This document shows positions 12,194 to 26,482 of a stretch of DNA of 64,000 nt, in pieces. The notes under the pieces were generated by a model. The model was not told the origin of the DNA. It made no database searches and saw nothing but the letters and a program-made list of their open reading frames with translations. Within the stretch, counting starts at the first letter, position 1, and the number at the start of each line of letters is the position of its first letter. The stretch lies in contig NC_066586.1 in assembly GCF_905475345.1 (NCBI RefSeq), forward strand, positions 7,933,400 through 7,997,399, given 5' to 3'. This DNA is from Vespula vulgaris. Its lineage: Eukaryota > Arthropoda > Insecta > Hymenoptera > Vespidae. The position numbers and the translations under genes are program-made.

Positions 12194-15100
12194 AGAACAT
12201 ACTAATATATTATTTCTTATATATTATTATAATGAATGATTCATTTGAAAGTGATTCATTCAAATCAATTTTCATATATCATTATAATCAATGATATACT
12301 ATCTAAATGACGACTCGCTATCGATGTAAACTCTTCTTATCAGAAATGAAACATCTTATCGAAGATACCTGCAATGATTTATGTGACTCAATCTCTTTCC
12401 ATGAAGTTGTAGATACCTACTGATATACATATATGTAAAATATGATAAACATAGCATCGATGCGTTAATAATCTTAAACGCAAAAAAAAAAGAAAAGAGA
12501 AAAAGAAAAAGAGAAATAGAAGGAACGATATATAAAAGTTTAAAGACGAGTTCAAACATTTTATGTCGGCTTCGTGAATTAATGAACGTCATCTTACGAT
12601 AATGAGTTTACATAGAAAAAAAAAAAAAAAACTATTACTTGTACTCGATTTTTCATAACGATGTTGAAGAAACGAAATTGTCCCTGTATATATCTACCAT
12701 CGGTGTTGCATCTTATTTCCGTTCGTAAAACAAATAGTATATTTACATTAGATAAGTGCACTAGGCTTTTCTTGACTTTGTTATTCATTTGGGAAAGTAA
12801 AAAAAAATAAAGTGAAGTTGACCGCACCACCCGGAAGTTTTATTCGAGGGCTTCGCAATGCGTCGACAGGAAGCGTAACGTGAGCCTGAATTTTTTCCAG
12901 AAGCTACCTCCCTCCCTCTCTTTCTCTTTCTCTATCTTTTTTCCCTCTCTTTACTCGACTTCGAGCCGTAATAACAATGAGAGTGGTTTTGAATACGTAT
13001 TTCCCCTTGGTTCAGCCATCCATTTTGATTGATATGTCCAAAAAAAATTGCTTCTCGTTCGTGACACTCGTAAATTGAACGAATCATTGTTATTCGAGAA
13101 TACTTAAAAAAAAAAAAACGTATATATCTTCCATTTATTTCTATAATAAATATAATCTACCTTATATTATATATTACGTATAATCAATATAACGTGTATT
13201 ATATATTATGTATTATATATTATATATAATGAAAAAAATTATATAATTTATATTCATTATAGAAAGTTTAAAATAATATAAATGTGTAAAAGTAATTTTT
13301 TGTCTTATCGAAGAAGTTTAACTACGATTAGATTCTTTCGATAATGAATACATTTGTAACTTTTACAATATATATTTTTATTAATGATTAATATAATCCT
13401 TGAAATTTGTAGGACACCTTTAAATGTTCTCTTATACCTTAATTTAATCATTATTTAATTCCAATAATATAATGATATTTTTCAATTTAATAAATGTCTT
13501 ATGTGCTTTTTATCATGATTAAAACTAAACGATATTATTTTTAATAAACAGATATTTTCTATTACACCTGATATTTTCTATTATTTATTTATCTGAATTC
13601 TCCTGATCGTTCCTATGAAATTGTATCAAGTACATTGAACTAAACAATTTTGATCTGAAGTTAGTTTTAAAGGGCGAGGCTGGATTATAATCGTTATCTT
13701 CGCTTATGAATCACTCTTGAACATACAAGTTGAGACTTCATAAAACGTTCAAATTGTTAAAGAAAAACGAGCTATCGGCACGGAAAAAAGATTAAAAAGA
13801 AAAATAAGAGAAGAATCGAGAGTACGAAATGTTACGAAGGCGTTTTATCTTGTGAGTCAGTTCGAAAACAACTTAAGTTGCTCTCTTAGTTTCTTTAAGA
13901 ACGATAATAATCGAAGACAGAGGATGAAGACGAAGTCGACGATCCTTCTGTCTCCAGCTGTGGTGCTCTCCCGCTGCTCCGAAACCTTTCTATTATTATT
14001 GCATTCTCATCTTTGCCCTCCGTTATCTTTAAAACTGTAACTCTTCTAGAGAGTTTCTATCTTGAGTAACAAATATTTATGTCTTGTTACATGTAAAACA
14101 TCGAAATACGATTACAATTATTTATTTTTGGTAATATATTTTATCTTTGTGAACAAATACTTTCAATATCTACGATCCTTGAAAAACCTTTTAAATTTTC
14201 TCCTTTAGCAAGCCAACAAAAAATAAGAAATAAAAAAGAGATAAATTTATATCTCTTAACCACGAACATCGCAACTGTTCATTAAACTGCCAAATTACTT
14301 ATATTATTAATAATTATATTAATTAATAATTATATTAATTTATGTTAATGTCGTTTAATACACAATAAAATATATATATAATTTTGATAAATAATTTCTG
14401 CTTTAATATTTATTTAACAGTCAGAATATTTTTCTTTTCTCGTTTCCTGAAACTAGATCAGACATTATGATTGTCGAAACATACAAATCATTGTTAGCTT
14501 TTTTGTCTTAAATGAAGAAAAAGAGGCAAATGAAATATGGTCGATCGATTAAATCGCAAAGTGAATTCGATGATTTCGTATAATAAATAGTTATATTCGT
14601 TGTATAAAAGATTTGATTTAATTCGCAAATTGTTTTTTGTAATTAACGAATGGCGTCTTGGCTAGAATCGAATTCGCAAAGCGAAACGAACTTACATGTA
14701 GCCGGATGATGAGTCACGCTTACTCCTCTATACGGGGTCGACGTCTCTGCCGCGCTTTGTCAAAGAAGACCGGCTAGCTATAGTAGAAGCCTCGTAGACA
14801 TTTCGTGCATATTAAATTACTTTCTCGCTTTTGCTTCCTTTTAATCCTTATTTAATTACCCCCTCATGGATTTAGCAAGGAAGCTTTGCAATAATGTAAT
14901 CTCGTGAAAACCACTTACATGTTGAGCACTTTGTTTTTTTTTATACAAAGAAGATCATAAAAGTATACGTTTTATTTCATCGAATGAATCTCTAAAGAAA
15001 TTATGAAAAAACGAAGAAAATAAATAAAATATATTATAAAAGGCAAGTGTACTATTAACTGGTACTTTTAGAACCTGCTTTTGATATTATACGATACAAA

Positions 15101-15262
15101 AATTGTATAATGTTTTATAATATTGTATAATTACTTTTTTCTTTTTTCTTAAATAAATTATGAGAGTAAAATCCTACAAAATTTGTCGAACGTAGTACAA
15201 AAATGTTATAAAATCTTATGGGACAATTTTGATACAAAATCTCAATCTATATTTATATATTT

Positions 15263-15265
<3 letters not shown>

Positions 15266-15298
<33 letters not shown>
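15266..15298 (+). repeat. (AT)n microsatellite
   Basis: About 15 TA units in the intergenic interval between the tubulin genes. Confidence 0.9.
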
Positions 15299-15300
<2 letters not shown>

Positions 15301-16244
15301 AAAAAGAATAAGCATATAAACAAAGAGAAAAGAAGACAAAGAGCAAATTAAAAATGTTGGAATATCCTAACTACATTGAATTAAGGGTGAGAGATAACTC
15401 AATGATCTCAATGAAAGGAAAGAGACTGGAGGCGGTCCAAACGGTAGCAATCTAAAGAGCTCGCCCGTCTTTAACGTTATTTTAAATGTACGTACTCGAA
15501 ATTCCTCACCACCCACCAGCCTTTCTGGAAAAAGCTACACGTATTCAAGCTCGTTCCTCCAATTCGCAAGAGAAATGTCTTGATTAAAAAATTCACCGTT
15601 AATTAAATAAATCTTATTTTAAATTCGTGCATCATCGATTCACGTTCATCACTTCAAGAAATCCTTCTCGACTCTTTGTTTAGAAAAATCGATGACGTTA
15701 CGACCTGATACTTTAAAATGATCCTTAAAAAATTTTACTTAGGGAGGCTGACAGTGATCTGATTTCTTTGACTAACTGTATATCTTTGATCCGTTACTCT
15801 CCAACTCGTAGTCAACATTCCTTCGAAACGATGCCACATTATGCGAACGTTCGGTTAAACCGCAGACGTTGCAGCCTATCGGATCATAAAAAAGAAAAAA
15901 AGACTTTTTTTCTATAAATATGGTAGTTATCATCGTTCAAATTTCCCGCGGATTACTTACTCCTTTGGAAAGTAAGAACTGTGTTGATAATAACGTTCGG
16001 TCGGTAAAAACGATCGAATATCGCTTAAACTTTTTTTTCCAATTTTAAGATTAATTTAAAGGATATATCTGTAAACCTTATCTAAGTCGATATTTAGATT
16101 CTTCATTTCTATTTATAAACGATTCTTTGATACCCAACGACGTAAGATTTTATCGACCTTTCTTAATAATGTTCTTTAAATAATCGATAGAGGGCGAATC
16201 GATGCTATGTACGGTTAAACGTAGAATACAAAACTACCATGTGT

Positions 16245-16441
16245 CTGTATAAAAATTCTTCAATGGCATACAACGTGTCTACGGTAGTAATTTATCAATG
16301 AAATGTAGTACTACAAAAAATTTATCAATGATTTATAGTGAATCTACTAAGAAATTTATCAACGAATCGCTGTGGCTGTAGAAAAATTCATCAATGATTT
16401 AAAACGTGTCTACGAAGAAGTTTGTCAATGATCGAAACTCT
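16245..16441 (+). repeat. Decayed minisatellite, 32-34 bp unit, six copies
   Basis: Six units start at about 16245, 16279, 16311, 16344, 16376 and 16410, each beginning CT(A/G) and carrying AATTTATCAATGA (variants TTCTTCAATGG, TTTATCAACGA, TTCATCAATGA, TTTGTCAATGA). Two units end in CGTGT. It lies about 600 bp past the beta-1 tubulin stop codon. Confidence 0.8.
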
Positions 16442-16670
16442 AACAGTAGTAGGAATTGCTTTTTATCGACATTACTGAGCACACAAACGAATAGATCTAA
16501 ATTATTTAATCGCTGAATATCAATGTAATACGTATCTCAATGTACTATTTAAATCTTATTTCTTTAAATTCGATCGGACAACATGCAACATATCTTTTGA
16601 AAAATTCAATCGAAGATGTGTGAAATGAAAGAGGCAGATAATACAAAAGTACGTACTTATATGATAATAA

Positions 16671-16676
16671 TTTATT
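16671..16676 (-). terminator. Candidate poly(A) signal of beta-1 tubulin
   Basis: AATAAA on the minus strand, about 390 bp downstream of the beta-1 stop codon. Position and motif fit, but such hexamers are common in this AT-rich DNA, so it is only a candidate. Confidence 0.35.
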
Positions 16677-17062
16677 CAAAAGATGGTGGCTTGCCGCTAC
16701 AGCGGTTATACACTGGATACAAGACGCGTAGATATAATTATTAGTCGAAAAAAGGATGATAACAAGATTTTGATCTCGTTCGCATATTTGTTCAAAATTG
16801 AATTGAATATACCAAAAACTGCGCAGGCATAGAAAGAAAAGGCGCATCTATCTTTTAATTACCGAGTCCCAATCGAAGAAACGAAGTAATTGCTCGTATA
16901 AAAGAAATACAAAATAAAGGTAAACGCAAGGAGTTAAGAAGCAAAAAGGGCGGTGTGTTCTTGTTGTACAGGGAACAGGATGAGGATGAGGAAGATGAGG
17001 TAATAGATTGGAGAAAGAGAATAAGAGTGGGGAGTGTACGATGACAATTAGGTCTCTCGTAT

Positions 17063-18349
17063 CTAATTCTCGTCGACTTCAGCTTCCTGCTCTTCGTCGA
17101 ATTCTGCATCTTCGTCGGCGGTGGCTTCTTGGTATTGTTGATATTCCGAAACAAGATCGTTCATATTCGACTCGGCTTCGGTGAATTCCATCTCGTCCAT
17201 ACCTTCGCCAGTATACCAGTGAAGGAAAGCCTTTCTCCTGAACATAGCTGTGAACTGTTCGGAGATACGCTTGAACAATTCCTGAATGGCAGTAGAGTTG
17301 CCGATGAAGGTGGCAGACATCTTGAGACCACGAGGTGGGATGTCGCAAACGGCGGTCTTTACGTTGTTTGGAATCCATTCGACGAAGTACGAGCTGTTCT
17401 TGTTCTGGATGTTGAGCATTTGTTCGTCGACTTCCTTCATCGACATCCTACCACGGAAGATGGCGGCGACGGTGAGATACCTTCCGTGTCGCGGATCGCA
17501 AGCGGCCATCATGTTCTTTGCGTCGAACATCTGTTGGGTGAGTTCAGGTACAGAGAGGGCTCTGTACTGTTGGCTTCCTCTGGACGTTAAAGGTGCGAAA
17601 CCTGGCATGAAGAAATGTAGACGTGGGAAGGGTACCATGTTCACAGCCAATTTCCTCAGATCAGCATTCAGCTGACCTGGGAACCTAAGGCAGGTGGTGA
17701 CACCAGACATCGTGAGGGAGACGAGATGGTTCAAGTCGCCGTAGGTAGGTGTCGAGAGTTTCAAGGTACGGAAGCAAATGTCATAAAGGGCTTCGTTATC
17801 GATACAGTAGGTCTCGTCGGTATTCTCAACCAGTTGATGAACCGAGAGAGTGGCATTGTAGGGTTCAACGACGGTGTCCGATACCTTAGGCGATGGTACG
17901 ACCGAATACGTGTTCATAATTCTGTCGGGATATTCTTCGCGGATCTTGGAGATGAGCAGAGTGCCCATACCAGATCCCGTGCCACCACCGAGCGAATGGG
18001 TAAGCTGAAATCCTTGAAGACAATCGCAGCTTTCAGCCTCCTTTCTGACTACGTCCAAAACGGAATCGACGAGTTCCGCACCCTCGGTGTAATGACCCTT
18101 CGCCCAGTTGTTTCCAGCACCGGACTGACCGAAAACGAAGTTGTCAGGTCTGAAGATTTGTCCGAAAGGTCCGGATCGTACGGAATCCATAGTGCCTGGC
18201 TCAAGATCGACGAGGATGGCCCTGGGTACGTATTTACCACCCGATGCCTCATTGTAATAAACGTTGATTCTCTCTAATTGAAGATCAGAGTCACCATGGT
18301 AGGTGCCGGTCGGGTCGATGCCATGCTCGTCGCTGATGATTTCCCAAAA
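17063..18349 (-). CDS. betaTub56D: Beta-1 tubulin exon 2 (nearly all of the protein)
   Basis: 429 codons including the stop TAG. Opens with FWEIISDEHGIDPTG at the CTTTTAG acceptor and reads unbroken to VDEN. Contains the N-terminal GTPase domain, the intermediate domain and the C-terminal helices ending in the acidic tail. The region is markedly GC-richer than its flanks. Long ORFs on the opposite strand here are shadows. Confidence 0.98.
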   Translation of the reverse strand, partial: FWEIISDEHGIDPTGTYHGDSDLQLERINVYYNEASGGKYVPRAILVDLEPGTMDSVRSGPFGQIFRPDNFVFGQSGAGNNWAKGHYTEGAELVDSVLDVVRKEAESCDCLQGFQLTHSLGGGTGSGMGTLLISKIREEYPDRIMNTYSVVPSPKVSDTVVEPYNATLSVHQLVENTDETYCIDNEALYDICFRTLKLSTPTYGDLNHLVSLTMSGVTTCLRFPGQLNADLRKLAVNMVPFPRLHFFMPGFAPLTSRGSQQYRALSVPELTQQMFDAKNMMAACDPRHGRYLTVAAIFRGRMSMKEVDEQMLNIQNKNSSYFVEWIPNNVKTAVCDIPPRGLKMSATFIGNSTAIQELFKRISEQFTAMFRRKAFLHWYTGEGMDEMEFTEAESNMNDLVSEYQQYQEATADEDAEFDEEQEAEVDEN

Positions 18350-20864
18350 CTAAAAAGAAAGAAAGAGATAACAGACCTGAATCAATAATTCCAAGATCTT
18401 TTGAATATCATTTACATTAATTAATCAATACAGGATTATCCTACATTCACGTATTTATTTTGAATTAAAAATATGATGATAATTTTGTATAACGAGTTGG
18501 GTTCAAATCAATGTGAACGTGTCACATTTCAATGTCAACCTAACGAAGCAATCAACGAATTAATACGAATTCTATCTTTCATCGTTTAATGAGAAATAGT
18601 ATAGGATAAGGTAAAATCTTGCCAAGTTCATCACGTGATCATCCTTTTAAACCTGCATAGAAACGAGGAGAGGAAGTTTCGCGCTAGCTACAGCTTTCTC
18701 CTCCTAGCAATTATCTCGGCATCCGTTTTCAGTCTTCCGTAATATCGAGCGACCACGGACGAAGGAAGTTCAACGCTCCCCTTCCCCACCTTTCTCTACT
18801 ATTCTTTCTCTCTTGTTTCTAAGCGAATAGCTAGCACGTAATTAGCCGTGATAGACGCGTTCCAAGAGATCGTTATTCGTTAAAATCCATCATCGCTTCT
18901 CTCCCGAATCAAACACAATATCCTCGAATTGGAGCTAACGAACATCAAAGAAGCTCGAAACCTCGTCGGCAACTACCGATACGCTTGATGTCTCTCCCGT
19001 TCATGTTACCACCGAAGGAAGAAGACCCACTCGTACGTTCTTTCTTGTATCGGAAAAATGGAAAGAAGGTAGTATGTGTGCTAACTCAATGGAACACGGC
19101 TTCTGCCTTTTCGATCTTTTTCTTCTTTATTTGCGTTTCTTTCAAACCGTTAACTTTTTAACTAGGCCATTTCTTAATCGTAAAATTCAAAAATAGAATA
19201 TCTCTGATAACGACAAATTACGTACGAGGCATTAAAAAGTAAAATTTGTTTATACACTCGGTCTCATTAATTTACACCAATTGCTCTGCTTGAAAATCTT
19301 TCTTTGAAGATCTTTTGAATATTATTTACATTAATTAATTAATATAGGATTATCCTACATTCACGTATTTATTTTGAACGTGATGATAAGTTTGTAATGA
19401 GTTGTTCGAATCGATGTTAACGTGTCATTTGAATGTCAACGAGACGAAGCAATGAAAATATTTGTAATAATATCACAAAAATGATTGGACATTGTTGGCA
19501 AGGGATCCACTAGGCATACAGCTAGCTAGCTAACTAGCCAGCCAGCCAGGCAACTCTTCTCTATTCCTCCCCACTTTGTCGTCGGTTCAAAGACCTCGAC
19601 GGTATATTTCTGGAAATCGACGTGCGTGGAACGCGACGCACGAGAGGAACGTGAACGTCGCGATTCTCTTAGAGCAATGTTAGAGAGATACGAGTGTGCG
19701 TTATCGTTTGTCTGTTCAATAACAAGAGCATAGCCACCAAGAAATGTGTTATCATAGGTCTGGTCGAACCTTTTTCTGAATTTTAATATTGTGAACTAAG
19801 GTAGACTTATCGAGTGCAAAGATTAATCTGTAGTAGCGACAGATAAGAATTAATATTTTATTCGTTCTTTTGATTTCTATAAATTTACATATAGAAACAA
19901 TACGTATGATACAACATATTGATTCTACTATATTATCGATGATCCGAATTTATAATTCGTCAAATTTTATACGATCATTTATAACTTTGACGCAACATAT
20001 CTCATACATCTATATATGAATTTGGTAATCATGATAATAGCTTATAAAAAAAATATCAGATTGATTTACTCTATTTTCTTTAACATTTTAGTTTCCTAAA
20101 AGATTCAAAAATGTTAACTCTTTGACCATTTCTATAATCCTTATATCTTATCTCTTTCGTTGAATACAGATATAAAATTCTAGCAATACTATCACGAAGA
20201 CTATCACAAAGCATTGTCCTATCTACCATATACTTTTAAACCTATTATTTTTACCTTCATATCGAAATTACAGACATATAATATATATCAATATACTGTA
20301 ATATACACATATATATATTTATACTCGATGACTATCAACCAAACACGCAATTCGACATTCTATTCCGCGTTCGAATAACATCTGATCAACGTTACACCGC
20401 AAAGTGGCTTGTGTATCGATGAAACAACGTTGAAAGGATAACTCGTAAAGAGCAGAATTGCATGAAAGGAATGGAGCCAGGTCTTACGTAAGCGACCCTA
20501 AGACGGCAGCTACCAGGTGCCCTTAACCGACTCGGAGAGTAGGCGATAGAGATTGCATATAGACGGACAGACAGAGAGAGAAAGAGAGAGAAAGAGAAAA
20601 AGAGAAACAGAGAAAGAGAGAAAGAGAGAGAGACAGAAAACGAGCCCCGTTTGCCTTCGAAGACGTCCTACATGGAAACACGACGGGTGTATTAAGCGGT
20701 GACCATATAAGAACAACGTTGGTGGGAAGCTAAGATCAGTCAAGCCTACCTTCTCTCTCTCTCTCTCTTTCTGTTTACTCCCACCCAAGAGAATTGTTGG
20801 CCGAGATATATACATGCACGTAAGCCCGGTTAGTAGCAAATATCGTTGATAGAAAGGAGAGAAA

Positions 20865-20921
<57 letters not shown>

Positions 20922-23483
20922 GTCACCAATGTCACCGCTATATATAGAAATGATGACCGTAAAACCGACATGGGTGAACAATTACCATAAGCCATGATCG
21001 AAAAGCATTTTATGCATTACGTACATACATAGATAAATGTACGTACGTATATTATACTTGTATATTGCACGTATGCACGTACAGATCAATGCATGGTCGT
21101 TTCCGAAAGCTTTTCGTAACTCATTGCCTCGATTCGCTTCAATCGCTATCTCCCCAGAAATATGTGTCACTCCGTCAAGCAGAACCACTCGTTGTTGTCG
21201 GACTCTTGCGGTTTATGGGCACGAACGAAAAATTCTTTTTTCTTTTTTTTTCTATATATTTTTTTTTTAGCGTTCACGCGACAATCTTTATTTTTTATTT
21301 TACTTGAAAAGTGAAGTAGAACAAAAAAAAAAATTATCAAAGGATCGATCGTTCGTTCGATATAAAAGTTTTATTTATCTCGACGATGAGTAATAAGCTT
21401 TTAATTCTTATTCCTTCGTTTAATTTCATTTAATGAAAAATGTATTTGTGAATGAATTTGAAGAAAACAACGACGTAATCAAAGACACTTCTTCTTATCG
21501 AGATCTCCAAGAATCACTTAGTAATGGAACGTTCGATAAATTTACCTCGACGTGTGTTTAATACACGTAATACACGATTCCAATGGCCTTTCCGATTTAA
21601 AGTAGAGGCGTCGTAAAAGAGCTTAGAAAAATCTTTTCGTGCTTCCGCTTAGAAAGTCGCTGCTACTCGTCAAATGACAGACACATCATTTAGGAACGTT
21701 GCCAGATGGGAAGCGAGATGGATTCTTGACCCAGGAAACTCGTGAATGAGGACAGAATCTTGGTAGTTGTGTGAAATAGCAATTTCAACTTTTTCCAGCA
21801 GTGCTTTCAAATCCGGCCTTTTCATATCAAACACGAAATGAGTTTCATCGACAATTTCTATCTCTACCACTACGACGTGTGGTTTGACATTTATGAAATG
21901 TTATGCAAGCCGTCAAGGAGTTCTATAAAAGCTGCGGTCGTGTCTATAAATAGAAATAAATCTAACACGTTTATTCGTCTTTTTCCCTTTACGACTATAC
22001 ACTTTAATTCTAACCGAAGCAAACAATAACGTACATTGTTATTCTTCTATAAAACTTCCTTATATTCGAACGGATTCAACGTCAGCAATATTGCATCGAA
22101 ACCGGTTTAAATTATTGACTTATTCTCTAACAAGTTTTCTTGTGATATTCATGACTTCGATAACGTAGCATGTTATTTAAAGATTTTCTTTTCTTACTAA
22201 CGTGCGTGTGTGTATGTGTGACGTTCAAAATTCAAAAATATATATACGTGAAAAATATTTATACAAAATAGAATAAAACAATAAAATTGATATCGATGAT
22301 ATTAAATGTCTGTTGAGATTTATATTATAACGAAATTACGAAATAAATGAGACTGAAAGTAATGGTTATTTAATATTAAGATTATTAAATTAATTTATAT
22401 AGGTCAAGCATCTAATTAATAATTATATCTGCTGCGGGTAATTATGTAACGGTAAATTTGTAATATCCTCAAATAAATATTTCAAAAATACTTGAAATTC
22501 GGAGTGTAATATATAGATACAAACTCAAAAGTATAATATATAGATACGAATTTATTAAGTTTGTGTTAAAAACTTATAAATTGGAATTTGATCGCTATTT
22601 ATATACAGTTTCGACATATATGTATTTATAAATGCTATCACATAAAATTGTATATAAATATGAACAAACTGACTATTGGAATGTGGTAATTACTACACTA
22701 GCTTTTGGTAGTATACTTCTCGTCATAAATTAGAAATGGATAAAAAGGATCTAAGGTATGTTTCTATTTTACAATTTTAAGAAAAATAAATCCTTACGAT
22801 TGTTTTGTTATAATGGAATTGGTGCGATTATTATTTTAGTCAATGAAGAAAAGAAAACTAAGAAGGGCTAAGTAAAGAATAGTTTAAATACAAGTAAGGG
22901 ATTACGACGAGTAAGGATTATTATGGGGTATAATGGTATTATGGAGAGGGACCCTTCGAAACTTTTATGAACAGCTGTTCCCGTCCATAAATTCTACTCA
23001 TAAAGATCGATCCGTTCGAGACACAAAGGAAAAGGCTAGTACTGGAAAATATTACAAAGAATTTTACATGTATATTACCAACACCTCTTCTCCTTACATA
23101 AATTAGAAAAATTAAATAAATAAATAAATAAATAAGAAATATATATTCATTTTTTTCCATCTCATTTATTTCGTGATTTTATTATAAACATTTCAATAGA
23201 TACTTGATAATTATGATTTCAAATTATTTATGGTATTATTATTTCTTTTTTCATGATTATTTTTAAGATTGATCGAATTGTTCTACATTTATATTTACGT
23301 ATATATATATATATATATATGGAAAAACAAAAACTAACATTTGAGAAAAATAAAATAATGTTTCATTGTCGAAGTTGCAAACGACCTAATCTCTATACAC
23401 AATCATATTTTTAATTAATAAATATATTATTATATCATATTATAACAATATAATAAAAAAAATATTTTTTTACTACAGAATAC

Positions 23484-23534
<51 letters not shown>

Positions 23535-26441
23535 TTTAACACACAAAAATGTAGTAAAAAATTAAATCGAAAGAAACGTCGTCAAGATTAAATGAAAAAT
23601 TATAAAATTATATTTTATCGTAAACGATGATGAAAGAAGACGTAGTAAATTATCGTCCTTAATGACCTCTTCTTCGTTAACAGCTATACCGAAAACTAAG
23701 CTCGAGTTTATCGATCGGCCAGCAAGCGAACATTTCGAGAACGTCTTGAGAACGTTTCAAAAACGTTTCTATGCGATAAAAAGAAATATTACGAGGGTTC
23801 TTCATAAAAACTAGGGCGCTCGTAAAAAGAAAAAAAAAAAGAAAAGGAAAAAGAAAAAATCGGAGATATCAACGGGTCTAACGTTGAAAGTTCAATGAAG
23901 TTTCGATAACCACACAATTTCATTGGAAATTAATGCAAGCTCTCAAACAATATGAGCATTAATTTTCTCGTTTAAGATATCGTTTGTAACTTATCGTCAC
24001 AACTCGTTGAAACTATGCAATCCACAAAGTTTAAAACCTCGATAAATAAACGAAATGAACTTATTAAACGAAAACGCTGATAACTGTTCCATCATTATAC
24101 TTTCAAGATACTATGAAAAATTATGATCTTTCTTTATGGTAGGGTCAACGTTCAAAGATAGAAAGATAGAAAGAAAGGGACGACTTGGATCGATCGAAAC
24201 GGGATGATAGCGTGTTGCGTGCTTCTCTAAGTTACAGAGTTACATTCTCTTGCGCTTGCTCGAATTCCACACCCTTGAATTATGTCCTTCACCGAAATTC
24301 ATCTTCTACGAGGAAGAAAGAAAATTCCAATACAATACCTTCATTGAAATATTTATTACTAATCACTCTCTTTTCTTTCCTGAATTCTTTAGATTATCTT
24401 TTTTCTTTAATTATAAATATTCCTTTTCCAATTTTCGTTCCTCTCGCAATAAAAACTTTACATTATGAAACAATTAATAAAAACAAATTTTTTTATAATT
24501 ATACTATTTCACAATTATATGGGAAATATTAATTCAATGAAAATATAGTTATCTTCATCCATATCGTGAATTATTTTTAAATTGATTTCACGTGAATAAA
24601 AATAATCGACGAAATGTTATTAAAAATTTCAAGAAAAATTTATCCCGATAATCTCTGAAAAATGTTATTTTAGAAGGATTTGCTGATGAATTCCTGATAT
24701 TTAAAAGAGTAAATCTCGTTGACGAAAAGCTCAGGAGAGTACGTTCACGATCGATACACCTGGCCGTAACCAGGAGGGTCGTTGGCAACGCGGGGCAGCT
24801 TGAAACGGGGCGAGGCTGTCGTTTCAAAGGAAAGAGGGGAGAGAAAGAGTGAGAGGGGAAGAGAACATGGCGAGAGAGGACGAGTCTCTTCGCTTTATTT
24901 GGCTGAGACTCGATGTCCTTGGCGAGTGAAAAGATTTATAGTCAATGACTGTACAAGCCAATGCTGATTGCACAAGATTCTCTCGTTCTATTTTCTTTTT
25001 TTTTTCACAACTTTTTCCATTTATTCTCACGTTGTACTTAACTTTCGCAAATATTCTTTCTAGGTACGATGAAAAATCGATAATGGCCGCGAACTCGAGG
25101 ACGTTGACTCGATAAGGCGGCCTTGAAAGCTATGGGAGCGAGACGATGATCGACCAATTCGTCCCAGTCGATGAGTTTGATGTTTTTTTTTTCTACTAAA
25201 CAAGATCCTAATCTTCTAATCGATTTCGACAATATATCGTCAGTTTCAATCTCATAACATCGACATTTTACCTTTCTTTTTTTTTATTCCATTAACAGAG
25301 CATGGATTTGTTCTTTTTTTGTCTCTATTTTTTTTTTATATATAAACATAATATTAAACAAGTTATATTACCCTACGACACAAGATCGTGACAAATACTT
25401 ATAAGAACAAGGCTTACTTAATTACATAGATATCGCATTACTTCATCGACAAGTCGCGTGTCATTCTATAATACAAAGGAAAGACACTCGGTAATACCCC
25501 GGTGTAATTCAAGATGAATTCGTGTTACGTTATTTTCTTTAGGATTGGAAAGAAAAGATAGAAATAGAATAGACAACTAGGCGAAGAATTTTTTTTTATG
25601 GAAATTACTGAATTCCAGGAAGTGGACGAATAGTTCTCTATATTTCTCTCTCTCTCTCTCTCTTTCTCTTTACTACATTTTGGTAGACACCCACCACGCC
25701 TAAGAATAATTTTTGAGGGAGCGAGAAAGCAAGAAAAGAGAGGACGACCGTAACCTCGACGAACTCGCAGCTGCCTTAAAAAAAAAAGAAAAGAAATAGA
25801 ATAAAGAAATTTAAATATAAAAGGATTCGAAAAAATTGCGATAAAGTTTCAGCTGTTCGTTTTTGTTTTTCCTTTCAATATCTCGTCGACAAAAATCAAC
25901 TTTCTCTTTCTCTCTCTTTCTTTTATTTCCTCTTTAGGATCGATAAAATTGTCGACTCCGAAACGAAATTTTATTTAACAAAGAGTTTAATATAACGGAT
26001 CGATAATGAAAATGACTAGAATTTATAGCAACCTTTCCAAACCATGCCCATAATTGTATCGATCGAAAAAAATTATAGCGTTCGATTATTGCCAGCAAGA
26101 AACAAACGATGAAGACGTGAGACCACAAATATTTCTTTCTACTGGAGAACGAAACGAAATAATGAAGCTGAAACAAAACTGTCTCGTTGAAAGGAAAAAA
26201 GAAGAAGAAAAAAAGAAACTCAAATAAGAAAACGTTAGATTCAACATTATTGCTTAACGAACGTAAGTAGTGAATAAAAAAGAAGAAAGAAAGGGAGAAG
26301 GGGAGAGGGAGAGAGAGAAAGAGAGATAGAGATTCTTGAAAAGAGAACAAAGGGAGATATTCGTCGAGAAAAAGAAATTGAAAGAAAATCTTCAACTCTC
26401 TTCTGAGGAAAAAAAAGAAAAAGAAGTAGTACGGGCGTGGG

Positions 26442-26482
<41 letters not shown>

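Larger units (their letters stand above)
10673..17062. other. Intergenic interval between the beta-1 3' end and the beta-3 start
   Basis: Holds the beta-3 5' region (GC-richer, CpG-rich at 10.80-10.99 kb, then (GA)n blocks at 10.98-11.09 and 11.22-11.28 kb), an AT-rich middle, and the beta-1 3' UTR on the right. No additional gene was recognised. A GC-richer island at 14.65-14.81 kb, carrying GATGATGAGTCACGC, could be regulatory. Confidence 0.65.

Noticed and set aside
17129..18277. Plus-strand ORFs of 129-183 codons
   Set aside because: Antisense shadows of beta-1 tubulin exon 2.
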